This document shows, piece after piece, positions 49,612 to 62,000 of a stretch of DNA of 64,000 nucleotides. The stretch's first letter is position 1. Each line of letters begins with the position of its first letter. The notes beneath the pieces are model-generated. The model did no database searches, was not told the origin of the DNA, and was given only the letters and a program-made list of their open reading frames with translations. The stretch is from assembly GCA_038501195.1 (NCBI GenBank), contig JBBPUQ010000008.1, positions 2,800,501 to 2,864,500 of the forward strand, read 5' to 3'. The stretch comes from Nemania diffusa (lineage: Eukaryota; Ascomycota; Sordariomycetes; Xylariales; Xylariaceae). Made by a program: the position numbers and the translations under genes.

Positions 49612-50445
49612 TCACATCAGAGATAATACATCAATCACTCTTTGAGGTTGGGTGATGAATGGACTGTGCCCAGCGGAGCATCTCTCGACCTTGAACGTCG
49701 GGATCTTGGCAATGAGCATCTCCTGGAAGTGCAGAAGCATCGCCTGGTCATTTTCGCAGACTAGGAACGTATGTGGAATGCCGCAGTTCGACGGCACGCA
49801 ATCGACCGGGAATTCATATGCGTCCTGGGATTGTTTTTCGAGAAGCTCAAAATACTTGTCCGCATCTTCTTTGGGCACGTCGCTGTAGAAAGCGTAGTGC
49901 GCAGTTGGATGGACGAAAGTCGAAGCGTTCTAAGAGTCAAGAAGATACGGTCAATTACCACACCCACCGCTGTGAATTTAAAGAATATTAATTGCGTTAC
50001 GTACGCCAGTGTATGGTACCTCATAGTCCATCCATGCCGGAAACGTGCCACCGAAGGCAGTGAGCAGATCTAGGCCGGGCTCGGGAATTGCGAATGCCGC
50101 GATGAACAATACTGCTCGAAACCCGCCCTTCTTCCCGACGGCAGATCGATCGTGCACCGTGTAGCCCTTTGTTGCACCGCACCCGGGGATTCCGCCGTAC
50201 GAGTGCGCTGCTACTATGAACTCTTTGCCTTCGTCCATGCGGGCCTCGACTGCCCTCTGAATAGCTGTTGCGTCGTCCCTCCACGTTAAACCCGTATTCC
50301 CGAGAGTGGGCAGTCTAGGGACATAGGTCTCGTACCCTTGCGCTTGGAGGGCGGCCCTGAGAATCTCGAAGTGAATCGGTGTATGCCATGCTCCGGTAAC
50401 TAGAACGATACCAGGCTTGGTACTGTCTACTGGATCGGACGCCAT
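49612..50445 (-). CDS. Alpha/beta hydrolase (AB hydrolase-1, salicylate-esterase-like)
   Basis: Two exons on the minus strand (50445-50005 and 49929-49612) encode 252 residues around a 75-bp intron (GTACGT...CTTAG, phase 0). The fold starts with PGIVLVTGAWHTPIHFEIL (oxyanion region). The nucleophile elbow is AAHSYGGIPG, a shortened G-x-S-x-G (H-S-Y-G-G), the acid is in VCENDQAM and the catalytic His in CSAGHSPFITQP. This size and pattern match small plant-type esterases and their many fungal relatives; the substrate cannot be read from sequence. A second donor (GAG|GTACCA, 12 bp upstream) would also keep frame and remove four residues; GTACGT fits consensus better. Same strand as the amidohydrolase but separated by 507 bp, so not an obvious unit. 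Confidence 0.85.
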
Positions 50446-52457
50446 CTTGAAGATATTGAAACGGTATTGTTGGAGTCGTAGAGGCTTTGAGGGGACAAAC
50501 TAGTTGAGATTGAAAATTTTCATCTAGATATAAGGCCTATCTTCGCTTGAGCAGTAAGACGCCAGACCGTTGCCTGCCGCGAACGCCAGAGTTCATACCT
50601 CGGACAGGGTATTGACACCCTAAAAGACAGAAACGACCAATCTCAACCTTTACCATAAATCTGCCCGATCCATTAAGGTTACAATGGATGACCACCATTG
50701 CCATGATGACTCGGGCCGATCAGTCCGGACTAGTAAGATGCTGTGTGGCTTTCTCGCATGGCATTCTTTTGATTGTCTCAGCCATCTTGCTGTCGAATAG
50801 CATGAAGAATTTTGAGTCTGTGGCGAGGATGATATGATAGATAATACTTTCTAGTATTGTTAGTAAGATTGCTTTTTATGCGCGATTTTAGATACGGATG
50901 CTAAGTGCATTGTTGAATTCATCATCCCGAATCTAAAGCTTAAAGTTTCTCTACTCTCCGAAGGAATATGTTCGTAAAGAAAGAGTGTGCAGTGTATAAC
51001 CTCACGTGATGAGGAGGACGCGGGAAAGTAACATTTCTAGTTTATCTCGGACTGTGCGCCCTATTTTTCCATCGACCTCTATATATATCCAGCGGATCCG
51101 AACTATGAAGGATGGCACCTACGCAACCGGAAAGCGTGGCGAGTGGGATATATAATACCGTGCTGCACCGCGTGACAGCATCTAGCTAGCGTCTCTCATA
51201 TGGCGGGAATAGTACAAGTAAATCGATTAACAGGATGCTCCAGGAATTACTGGATGCCGCATCCCGCTGCCGACTCTGGAGCAGTTTCGTCCTGAGCGGA
51301 TCTCAAAAGAGCGCTACCTGCTAAGTGCAACTAGTATATACCTAAATATATCAACAACGAACGCTTGAAGAGGCAAACGACACCCCGCAACTGTTGCTAT
51401 GATACCAAGCGAGGAAAATCATATCATGCTTTAGACGGCGCGCCACGGTGCAACCCTTCGCGATTAGCGTCTAGTCTAGAGATTGGACTATACATTAACG
51501 CCAACTTCGTCATATTTCGCTCAACTAAAGATAATATGCATTAAAACAATATCTAGGCGTATCTCCCAACAGAAGCGCGTTTCAGGATCTCAGCTTCAAC
51601 CAGCCCTAAAGTGCACGCCAGTGGGGAAATCAAATCAAACGAGTACCTAGATATTCTGTAGGTCTTTGACGTACCTAGCTATTTATCATAATAACACGGG
51701 TCATCTTTTGATCCGTGTCGGTTAAAAGAAGGATTGGCCCTAGGAGATCGGCATGTCGTTTTCCATGATGGAACTCAGGGGTCCACTCCGTCTTTCAGCT
51801 CTTTTCTTAGTGGAGATTTCGCAGTGCGACTTTCACCACCTAAGACGAGTATATCCTTATGACATTTCGACAACGAGGCAAACTATAGAATACTGCTAGT
51901 ATTCACAAATTCGTCTTCTCTAAGGAGTTCACCGATGGTTACAATCTCCACGTTTACACGGCAGACAATGAGATGGAGAATTATACATATGTACGTAACT
52001 CCGCAAAGGCTCTACAGTCTAGTCCCAGGTTAGGATTGCACTTGCGCTTGCAGTAGTTTTGGCTTGACCACGCCAACCCTTTCCTTGGTTGGGCAAGCGG
52101 ATGTTCCCTCGTTCAACGTGGTTTTCAGCTGCCAAGGGGTTAGTATTTCGAAGTGGGATAGCCCCTGCATCGAAGCCTGTGATAGGTACTCTGTAAGGCA
52201 CTTTCAAACGCTTCAGCGTTCGGAGAATATGCAGGACGCACTCCGCTACCCGGCAGGCGAAATTACAATGATGAACAGCTTTCTCAGAAGTCTCATGAAG
52301 AGGGAGACAGGGACGCCAAGCAACCAAACTTCTCTTTCTCATTGTCAGATTTCCTCTCTCTGGCAGATAGGTGCCTCGACGTAACACGAACGTCGTCCAC
52401 TCCTTACTCTTCGCGTCACTCATTTTCGGTCGCCGTTTGCGACCTCATACTGCAAAC
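50446..52457. other. Intergenic, no gene seen
   Basis: About 2 kb between divergent genes. A 134-codon minus frame (52019-52423) and overlapping plus frame have no family features and sit where the promoter of the next gene is expected. No repeats were recognised. Confidence 0.5.
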
Positions 52458-54807
52458 ATGGTTAAATCACGCTCTTTACTAGCCTTGGCCGGATGGAGCG
52501 TGTTTGTTGCTTCTGCTACCGATGTCGTCTATGTGACCGACTTGTCAATTTTCTCGGTCTTGGTAAGTAATTTTCATACAAAGACTGATATTTTTTTCTA
52601 TTATAGCAGAAATACATTTCACGTGCTACTGCCATACGATACATAGATGTTGGGACATTAGGGATGAGGAGTAGAGGCGCGGTGTCCCAAGGATTGTATT
52701 TGCTAGGCTCGTAATATGGCACACAGATGACTTAGTCGATTGGATGCCTATATTTGCGGGATTGCAATGCGCTGGGGTCATTTCTATTGACAAGTACCTA
52801 GTCTAACGAAGCAAATAGGCACCCTGTGCGCAGGCGGCTGTATCCGGAGTGATAGACTATGAGACCGAGTCTGATTGTCCCACGGGGGCGAGTGCACTAC
52901 AATCATGTATCTGCACAAAGAACAGCGGCAATAACCGAGCATCTATATCTAGCCTTATTTCAAGTTCGCTCGACTACAGGTATGTACTAAGCCAGATCCT
53001 GTCGTTAGGCTACGAACTGTTCATGAATATAAGGCATTGGAGGCTAATATTTTGTATAGTATGTAACCTCTTATTTTTACAAGCTGGGATTAGGAATGGC
53101 GCTATGCTTTAACAAAGTGTCTGTATAAGTTCCAGGTCTACATGTTGACGCGTTGTAACAGCATGCGGCTCGACTGCTACGGATGATCAGGCCAGTGCTG
53201 CCACCGTGCTTGCAGGATATTGCAACCAAGATGCTATTACTCCTTTTCCATCGCCAAGTATTACCGTCACGGACTATATCGTCGATCTGTCAGCATATCA
53301 TAATCTTGCGCCTTGTGCACAAAGTGCTGTTGAGGCAGGCGTTTTGTAAGTTTGCGACTTGCCCTGTAGTTAAATGTTCACAATGTGCTAACTTTTTTCA
53401 GGATCTTGGTGAGTTTGATGCTCATGCTCACTATGTTTAGGGTGCCACGTCTAACTGTACGATTAGACCTGGGATAAATGCCAGGCCGACGCCAGCCTTC
53501 TTGCAACATGCGCATGCCAGAAAGACAACAACTCTCAATATGTCAGTTCATTAATCGACTCGTCGGTTAGATTCAATTGCGACGGCCACACGGCGGACGT
53601 CTCGTCAGCTTTAGAAATATTTTCGGGTTATTGCGGTTTGGTGGAAGGGACAACTTCGTTCCCTACTACTTCAGATCCTCCAGGAGATAGTTCGTGTTCT
53701 CGCCACCCGACATATTCGTATGATGAGACTAATAGTCGGTGCTTTCAGTGACTTACTACATTACGGCATTGAGTCAATTCTCAGCATTAGCACCTTGTGC
53801 TCAGACCGCTGTGTCATATAACGTATTGCATGTGAGTGTACAGTATGTGCACCCGGAGATGCAGCTAACAATAATCTGAAGCAAACTGAAGATCTGTGCC
53901 CCACGGGACCCCAGGCGTTGGCTTCCTGTGCGTGCCTGAGAAGCGAGATGACTGGAACTATTAGTAGCATGATCACTTCGGACGCCCGATATTATTGCTC
54001 GTCAAGAGCCGACGATATTTCCTCAGCTATTGATGTCTGGGATCTTTACTGTAGTGCGGCAAAAGGCTTGACCACCCCTGCTGGCATCACTGAGACTGGT
54101 AAGTCAATAATGGTGCTAGACACTTGTATTTAACGACATTATATATCTAGAGCTAACGCATTTTAGTCTCCCAAGCGACTACTTCCCCCGAAACCCGTAC
54201 GAACGGAGCACAGCAGACTAGCAGTACCGGCTCTGCGAGCGGCAATGGCACTGATTCAGACGGAACAACGACTAAGACTACAATGACGAACACCGCCGTG
54301 GTAGCTGGAGCTGTGGTGGGGGCGGTAGTTGGCACTGCACTCATCGCAGTCGTAGCATTCTTGCTATATCGCCGCTCGAAAAAGGCACAGGCGGCAGCTC
54401 AGGCAGCGGCTGTGCCGGATCCCGGAAAACCAGAGCTCGACAGCACGGCTGTCGCGCCCCCGCCGACCGGGAGCCCCAGTCCCAGCATGATGAAGACTAG
54501 AATGGAAAATTCATCTCCTATCTCTGCGATGTCTAGTGCTTATGCGGCACCGCCAATGCCCGAATTACACAACCAACCTCCTCGAACCCCCGAACTTCAA
54601 GGACATGAGGCGATATCTCCACAGACGCCTAATGAAGCATACAGCCAACAAGTTTTCGAAGCGCCGGGCCAATATCGGCCTCCGGTACCCCAGGTACATG
54701 GTCAACCGATGTCTGAGCTTCAGGGGATAGGATGGCAATCTGGACCCGTGCCACAGGCGTACGAGATGGACGGTAGCAATAGCGGAACCCACACGCATGT
54801 GCGGTAG
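52458..54807 (+). CDS. Three-repeat Cys-rich (CFEM-like) single-pass membrane protein
   Basis: Not a family I can name. The model is 52458-52562, 52819-52963 (or 52979), 53162-53345, 53402-53408, 53467-53689, 53749-53831, 53882-54098 and 54167-54807, about 534 residues. A signal peptide (MVKSRSLLALAGWSVFVASA) precedes three ~100-residue repeats. Each begins with a LS-x6-APCAQxAV block and has six Cys spaced C-x16-C-x8-C-x-C-x18/21-C-x16/18-C, which recalls CFEM domains with fewer Cys. A Ser/Thr/Gly-rich stalk, one transmembrane helix (VVAGAVVGAVVGTALIAVVAFLLY), an RRSKK stop-transfer and a Pro-rich cytoplasmic tail of about 140 residues follow. The plan is that of a wall sensor or adhesin. 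The splice after repeat 1's SSSLDY is unresolved, and repeat 2 needs a 7-nt microexon. Confidence 0.7.
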
Positions 54808-55321
54808 AATGATTAGAGAGAGGCAGAAAAAGTCACGCAAATAATTCATGGGGATATTCTGTAATGCTTTGACTTTTTATTACTTGGTAATTGGGAATAG
54901 AATAGGCGCTCGACGAGTCTATACGACGGATTTGGCAGTCAAAATATACCGCATCGCTATTTAGAGATGCCACGTGCTCTAGTTACAGGAGAAGTTGGAC
55001 TACCAAAAAAAAGGAAACTATGTGTTTCAATGGTAAATGCCCCAACAGACATGTAATTTCGCGTTGCCTCCCCAATTTTGGTGACGTCATGTGGCTGCGC
55101 GGCATTCACAATTTCCCACAGCAATCCCTTATTATTTTGGCCTTGGTAGTCTTACCTAGAATCGATAGCAAACTACCTGGAACTTACCTAGTCTAAGGTA
55201 TTCATGTTCTGGACCTCAACATGAGCTATAATTCTTACCATAAAGACAATCATTGCTTCTCAGGTCACAATTTATAATGAGCCTAGAGATATTTAATCCG
55301 ATGAGAGGCAACTTGACAACT
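54808..55321 (+). other. Intergenic, no gene seen
   Basis: 3' UTR of the Cys-rich protein and promoter of the channel gene. In-frame ATGs at 55277 and 55301 could extend the channel N-terminus by 15 or 7 residues. An AT-rich TATATATAATTAT stretch falls in the first intron downstream. Confidence 0.5.
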
Positions 55322-58282
55322 ATGGACCCAAAGGTATCTATCCTTTGCTAATATATTTACCCTCCGGCCTAACTATATATAATTATCGACAACTAATATG
55401 TATCATGTAGCCTAGGGGATCCGCCTCACTTGCCGCTGTCATCTCGGCTTTTGTCCCGACTTGGGTGAGTGTACTCATTATGGCTCTTGGGCTACCTTTA
55501 GACTCATTAAGATAAAGATTGTAGGGCTCGTATTCGTTGGAATATTCGTCCTCGTCCGAAAGAGATTTCGAATTATCTACGCTCCTCGTACATTCTTAGG
55601 AACTATACTAGAGAAGTAAGCAATCGTCCTCGTTATAATTATGCGATCTAATATATATAGAGATCGAACGCCCTCATCCGGCCCAGCATACCTCGACTGG
55701 CTACATACTATGCGAAAGTTGCCCGACAAATTCTTACTGCATCATGAGTCGTTGGACGCATATCTCTACCTCCGCTTTCTGCGGACGATAATCTTCATTT
55801 GCGTTGTGGGATGTGCTCTCACGTGGCCTACTCTATTTCCGGTGAATGCGACGGGGGGCGGGTCATCTACTGAGCTTGACAGGATCACTATTAGCAACAT
55901 CACGAAGACAAACCACCTATATGCTCACGCGATAATGGCGTGGGTATTCCTTGGTTTCGTAATGTTCACCGTTGCTAGAGAACGACTCTGGCTCATAGGT
56001 CTTCGTCAGGCTTGGACCCTTTCAACACCAAACGCCAAGCGCCTCTGCTCAAGGACTGTGCTTTTCCTATCAGCCCCTAGAGAGGCGCTACAAAAGAGAA
56101 ACATGGCGTACTTCTTTGGCGACGGCGCTATACGCGTTTGGCCTGTCACCAAGCCAGAGCCACTGCAGACGCTCGTTTCAGAGCGGAACGCCTTGGTAGA
56201 TAAGCTGGAGTCTGCTGAAGGCGTTCTTATTCATAAGGCTAACTCAAAGAAAGCTCGCAACAGTATTGATGGCTATGATAGGGGCAGGCTAAGCTATTAC
56301 GATCTCCCTGAGCTATTGAGGATTGCGATACGCCTACGATCCAAACCCAAAACCTTCCCTTTCAGTAATTTTTTCAGTAATCTGCTTGGAGTTCCCTATG
56401 GTAAGAAGGAGGATACCATACAGTCGCTTCGAGATGAGATAAAGGAGAAACAGGAGCTCATCGAAGAGATGAGAAAGGACTATCAAATCGGAGAACCACG
56501 TGGTGCGGCAGCTGTCTTCGTTGAGTTTAAGACACAAGTCGAAGCCCAGAGGGCCTGCCAACAGGTTGCTTCGTCGAACCCTTTGGCCTTGATGCCTAGA
56601 TATATTGGTGTTAAACCGAACGAAGTCATCTGGGAGAACCTCACCATCCCACCCGTGAGACGAATTTCTCAGGAAGGCATTGCCACCTCAATCGTCATCT
56701 TGACTATCATCTTTTGGTCCATTCCCAGTGGGTTTGTGGGTGTCGTATCCAACATCAGCTATCTTGCAGAGAACGTCGAGTGGCTGCATTTCCTGAACGG
56801 CCTGCCTGACCCTGTCATTGGTGTCCTTTCCGGGCTACTTCCTCCGCTCCTGACCAGTTATTTGACTAAAGACGTGCCTCTCCTGTTCAGGTGTAAGTAA
56901 CCCATTTGGGGGTATTTTGGTATTAATTAACCACCATTTGCTAGATGTGTTCAAGTCCTTTGGCGGACCGACGACTACGGTAAATGAATTGAAGGTTCAG
57001 AAATGGGCCTATGTTTTTCAAGTGACGCAGGTAATGGTCATTTCAAGTCTATAATGCGATAACTGTGGTGGCTAAACTACCTTAGGTTTTCCTCGTTACG
57101 GCTGTATTCTCGGGTGCGGCGACTGTAGCTTCACAGCTGGCCCATCATCTTGAAGACCCGACGGCTATACCAGCCTTGCTAGCGAGACAGCTCCCCAAGT
57201 CCTCCAACTACTACCTCACCTACTTCATTGTTCAAGGGACTACGTCTGCTGCCGATAATCTGTTGAACTACTCTAATTTACTTTGGTATTTGTTTTACAA
57301 TTATTTAGTTGATGAGACACCGCGTCAAAAGTTCTCCCGATACACAAGTATGAAAGGGATTGCTTGGGGCAAATTATTTCCAAAGGTAACATTCCTAGAA
57401 ATACCCCTCAGGAGACGGCAGGCTAACATGTCAGCGTAGTTTACTAACTTTGCTATTATCGGTAAGGCCCTTACTTAAGTGCTTAGAGAGACCTCGTCCT
57501 TATACTATTTAGCCATCGCTTATTCCTGCATTGCACCTCTTGTTCTGGGATTCGCCGCAGCGGGGCTTTCCTTATACTACTTGTCTTACCGATACAACCT
57601 ATTCTATGTCATACAGCCAAAGATAGATACCAAAGGCCAAGCCTATACACTCGCTCTTCAACACCTTCTCACGGGTGTCTACATCGCCGAGCTAGCACTG
57701 ATCGGCTTCTTTGGCCTACAGCAAGCGAGGGGACCGAGCATTATGACTGGAGTGCTGTTCATCGTTACAGTTATATATAACGTCCTGATGAACAAGTATA
57801 TGTCGCCTCTAGAGAAGTTTTTGCCAGCGGACCTAGTCTCGTTAGCGGAGCAGGACGAGAGGACACCGCTTCTCTCGAGCGCAGAAGAGGGACGGGTTCC
57901 TCAGTCTGCACTTGTCCCCCCGCTTGTTGCAGAGCACATCATCAATCCCACGGCGCGGTTCTTCGATCCCCATGCCTTCACCTCCTACAGATCCACGAGG
58001 GCCTGGATACGGGACGAAGAGGGCTCTAGAACAGAAGATCCGAAATACACGGACGAGGAGCTGGAACGGGCCTACCTACATCCCGCCTTGTGGTCGCAGA
58101 CTCCGGTCATATGGATGGCCCGCGACACTATGCATGCTAGCGAAAACGAAGTTCGCGAAACCGAGGAGTGCGGGTTGAAGGTGAGCGATGAGGGCGCCTG
58201 GCTTGATGAGAGGCGAATAGTCTGTTGGAACGTGGCCGACTTCGAGAAAGTGCCTGTCTGGAAAAAGGCGGTGAAGTACTGA
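55322..58282 (+). CDS. OSCA/CSC1/TMEM63-type osmosensitive channel (RSN1/DUF221 family)
   Basis: Eight exons (55322-55333, 55411-55464, 55512-55615, 55661-56892, 56945-57030, 57086-57385, 57440-57461, 57513-58282) give 859 residues, normal for the family. All introns are GT-AG, 45-77 bp. Domain order: N-terminal TM0 (AAVISAFVPTWIKIVGLVFVGIFVLV) with the following IIYAPRTFLG; two further helices around 80-150; the cytosolic PHM7-type loop with a coiled segment and an RRM-like AAVFVEFKTQVEAQRACQ; IWENLTIPPVRR; the DUF221 pore helices (GFVGVVSNISYLA, LPPLLTSYL, LFPKFTNFAIIAIAYSCIAPLVL); and a polar C-terminal tail. Such proteins are mechanically gated cation channels or scramblases at plasma or internal membranes. 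The ATG at 55322 was chosen for its context (A at -3, G at +4). Confidence 0.9.
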
Positions 58283-59085
58283 TCTCGAATACCTAGGTAC
58301 TAATATCAAAGTAACCCTAATACCTACCTACCTGACTTAGGTACTGCCATACAGGCTAAAAAAAGTAATTTCTACTTTTTTAAAATAAGGATAGTAATAA
58401 TCATATATTCAAAACCTTTGATTTACAAAAAATGATTACCCAATAGAAATAGTTTTCGAAAGTAAGACCATTACGACCTGTCATAGGATATTCAAAACTG
58501 TCACGGCCCTTGCGCTAATGTAGTATGGTAATCTAATGGATAAGCACATAATTGAATCGAGTTATATTTTTAAAGCGGGGCTATGTCATACTATGGTAGG
58601 AACTTCTTTACTTACAGGGATTAGACAAATAGTGAGCTAGCCTTGTCGCGCCTTCCACCGAAAACAGTTCATGTAACTGCAGGCTGGTTTGTGAAAGAAC
58701 TTAAATCTTCACACCATCTTAGCTGTGCTTCCCTCCATCTCTCATTGCAGATTGAGACTCCTATTTCCGGTGCGCCTACCATTTCGTCCAGCGCCTGTAG
58801 CATCTGGCATCTGCTGCATGTGGTATTTGCGACGCGGCGAAGCAAATTCATTCGCCGTTCATTTCAGAACAGGGAGCAAGGGAGCTCGCTGGACATCGCA
58901 TCAACAAAGAATCTGCTAGGACGGCGTAACAGCACACCTCCACCATAACCGAAGCCAGCCAGACCTGGCGTCTATGTGCGTGCCTAATCACCTATTTCTT
59001 GCCTTGCATCTCTCATCTCTAGTTGGCAGATCGATTATCCGACCGTTCACACTCATGAAGCACCGGCTACCGAATTCTACCTGAC
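58283..59085 (+). other. Intergenic/leader region before the Mlp1 gene
   Basis: Holds the channel 3' UTR (with a TACCTACCTACC run at 58321-58332) and the promoter of the next gene. A poly-pyrimidine-leaning stretch lies at about 58990-59025. No gene is supported; frames of up to 101 codons here have no motif. Confidence 0.5.
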
Positions 59086-62000
59086 ATGATGGCGGCTGTG
59101 GGGTTAGACGTAGGCTACGTTGCTACCCATTTGGGTATGCCAGAGACAAACCTCTCGGTTGCCATCTCCGACCCGACTGCCGACCTGGTGAATGCCATCC
59201 TAGCCGCCGTAGCAACCAAAGCTCATGAGTTCGATACCTTGTTCTCTCAGAAGCTCCAGCTAGAAGTTGAGCTAGAAGCCTCGGTCCGCAGCGCTGAAGC
59301 ACAGCGTGATGCTAGTAATGAGACTGCTAAAAAGGCCCTGAAGGATGTAGAAGACACCCGCCAGAAACTCAATAAAGAAGGTATTATCCCCCCCTAACCT
59401 TGCTGTACAACTTTTGTCTCGCAACTTCTCACACGTGATCAGAGACAACCCGACAGGCACTCGAGAACGAACTACAGTCACTCAAATCCTCTACCTCCAC
59501 CTCGCAATCCGACATCGATACCCTACACTCCCGAATCGCGTCCCTGGAGACCTCGAACCGCGAATCTCTATCAATCATTGACACCAAAAATTCTATAAAC
59601 GAGGGCCTATCCCAAGAATTGCAGGCTCAGCACCAAAAGAACTTGAAGCTCAGCCAGGAGATTACGGCACTTCAACAAACCGTGCAGAATGCCAATGCCG
59701 TAGCTAGCTCAGCTAAGATACGAGAGCAAGGCCTCCAGCGACAACTGGAGGCAGCCAAGCGCGATGTTGATTGGACGGACCAGGAGCTAAAGAAAAAGTC
59801 GGCCGAAGCCCTTAACTACCGGAAGGAGAAAGGCGCGCGCATTGCAGAGCTGCAGCGCCAAACCGACGATGCTACGTCCACTATCGAGTCGCTTAAGCGT
59901 GGCGAACAACAACTTCGCCAACGCCTCCAAGACGCCCAGAGAAAGGCGGATGATGCCCTTGCCAAAGTCCAGCAGTTGGAAGAGGCTGCTGCACGCAGAG
60001 AGGAAGATTTCCAGCAGCAAGTCGATAGACTTCAACGACTCCTCGAGTTGACAGAGCAGCAAAACGCAACTCAGAAGAACCGGCTGCATGCTATGGAGGA
60101 ACGAGAAACTCAAGTGAAGCGGGAGTGCGAGGAGAACGTACAGCGGATTAGTAAGGAGCTAGCAAGCCTCAACATGGATAGGGAGGAGCTAGCTCAAGCC
60201 AACGAATCTTTGCAGGCTGAAATCGGTCGACTAGAGGCAATAATCGCTAGTGGCTCTGGAGATTCGCCTGGACAACCTGGATCTGCTCCCCAGACACCTC
60301 GACCCTTGAATGGATCTATATACCGACCTAACTCACCATTCGCAACCCCAGGATCTATGCGCAAGTCCATTTCCGCTACGCAGGCCTTGGACGAATATTA
60401 CAAAGTGAAAGGACAGCTGAACGTCGAAAAGCAACGAAGCAGCAACCTAGCTAAAGATCTCGAAGATGTGATCGAGCAATTGCAAGCCAAGGCACCAGAA
60501 CTTGAGGAGCTTTACGCCGAAAACGAGCGCCTTCAATCTGAGATCAAAAACATGTCGCATCTCTCGGATGAAAGTTTCCGTGAGCGAGACACGGCTAAGA
60601 AGGCGGCAAGAAAGGCCGAGAGCGCTGCTTCACAGGCCCAGGCCGAAATTACCATCTTACGGAACCAGCTCAGAGATCTTGGGGCCCAGGTCCAAATGCT
60701 TCTCTTCAATATGCATTGCCGGGACAAGGGTCTCGACGAGCTATCAATCGAGGAGACGTTACATTTTCAAAAGTTGGAGAGAGGCCAGGTCGAAGGCAAT
60801 GCTGAGAATATCAATACCATGATTCTTCAGCGTCTGGTTGTGTTTAAAGACATACAGGAGCTTCAGGAGAAGAACGAGAAGCTCCTCCAAGTCACACATG
60901 AACTTGGTCAGAATATGGAGAGTGAAGAGGCTATTGCTGCTAAGAATCAAGCCGTCGAAGACCATAAAGAGCGCATCCGACTGCAACAAGAGTTAGATGT
61001 CTTTAGAGATACTCTAAGGGGTTTCCAGGTTAAAACAGAGAGCATCACTAAAGAGCGGGATATGTTCCGCCGCATACTCGAGTCACGAGGGTCGGCCGAT
61101 GAGCTAGCATCTGGTCTAGGACATAACCCCCAGGACGGTGTTCTCGCAAGCATCGAAACTAATCCCCCTATGGATGCTGATGGTTTTGACTATGCTACTC
61201 TGCTTGAAGACATACGAAAAGAGTTTGATGACTACCGTAAGGAACAGTCAACAGATCGAAAAACTCTAAAAGAACAAATCGAGAAACTGTCAGCAGAACG
61301 AAACAGGTTACAAAGCGAAGTATCAAGGATAGCCAGCCAGCTCTCACTAGCATCGGAACGATTTGACATGCTTAAATCTAACTATTCCGCTCTAGAGAAC
61401 GAAAACAAGGAATTACAGAGGAGAAATCAGGCTATGTCTGGGTCCGCAGCAAAGCAGGATATCAGGACACAAAATGTGGCCGAAGAACTGGTTGAGGCTA
61501 AAGCCGTGGTGGAAAGTATGCGTAGCGAAATCGCGAATCTAAAGGCCGAGAAGAACCTGTGGCAGGATATCCAGGACCGAATAAGTCGGGACAATGAGAA
61601 TCTGTTGCAGGAGAAATCTCGCCTTAATGGTCTACTTGCCACACACCAGACCCTCCAGAACGAACGAGAACTTAGTGACGCCGAGATAAAGCGTCGTCTT
61701 CAGGTCACCATCGATGCCTTAGAAGCCGATTTAACTAGCACGAAGCGGAAACTCGCTGAAGAAGTTGAGGAGGCAAAGAAGGCACAACTGCGAAAAGAAT
61801 TTGACGCTCAGCATTCGCAAAAACGAATAGACGAACTCACTGCTAATCTGGGTCAAATTCGAGAAGAATTAGTAGCAGTGAAGACCAGCAGGGATCATCT
61901 TCAGAGCAGAGTTGACGAGTTGATAATCCAGCTGCGTAGCGCAGATGAGCGAGTCGAGCGACTTCATCCTAGACCAACCCCGCGACCCGGCTCAATAGTA

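Noticed and set aside
52019..52423. 134-codon minus-strand frame upstream of the Cys-rich protein
   Set aside because: It overlaps a similarly long plus frame, sits in the expected promoter, and has no family features.
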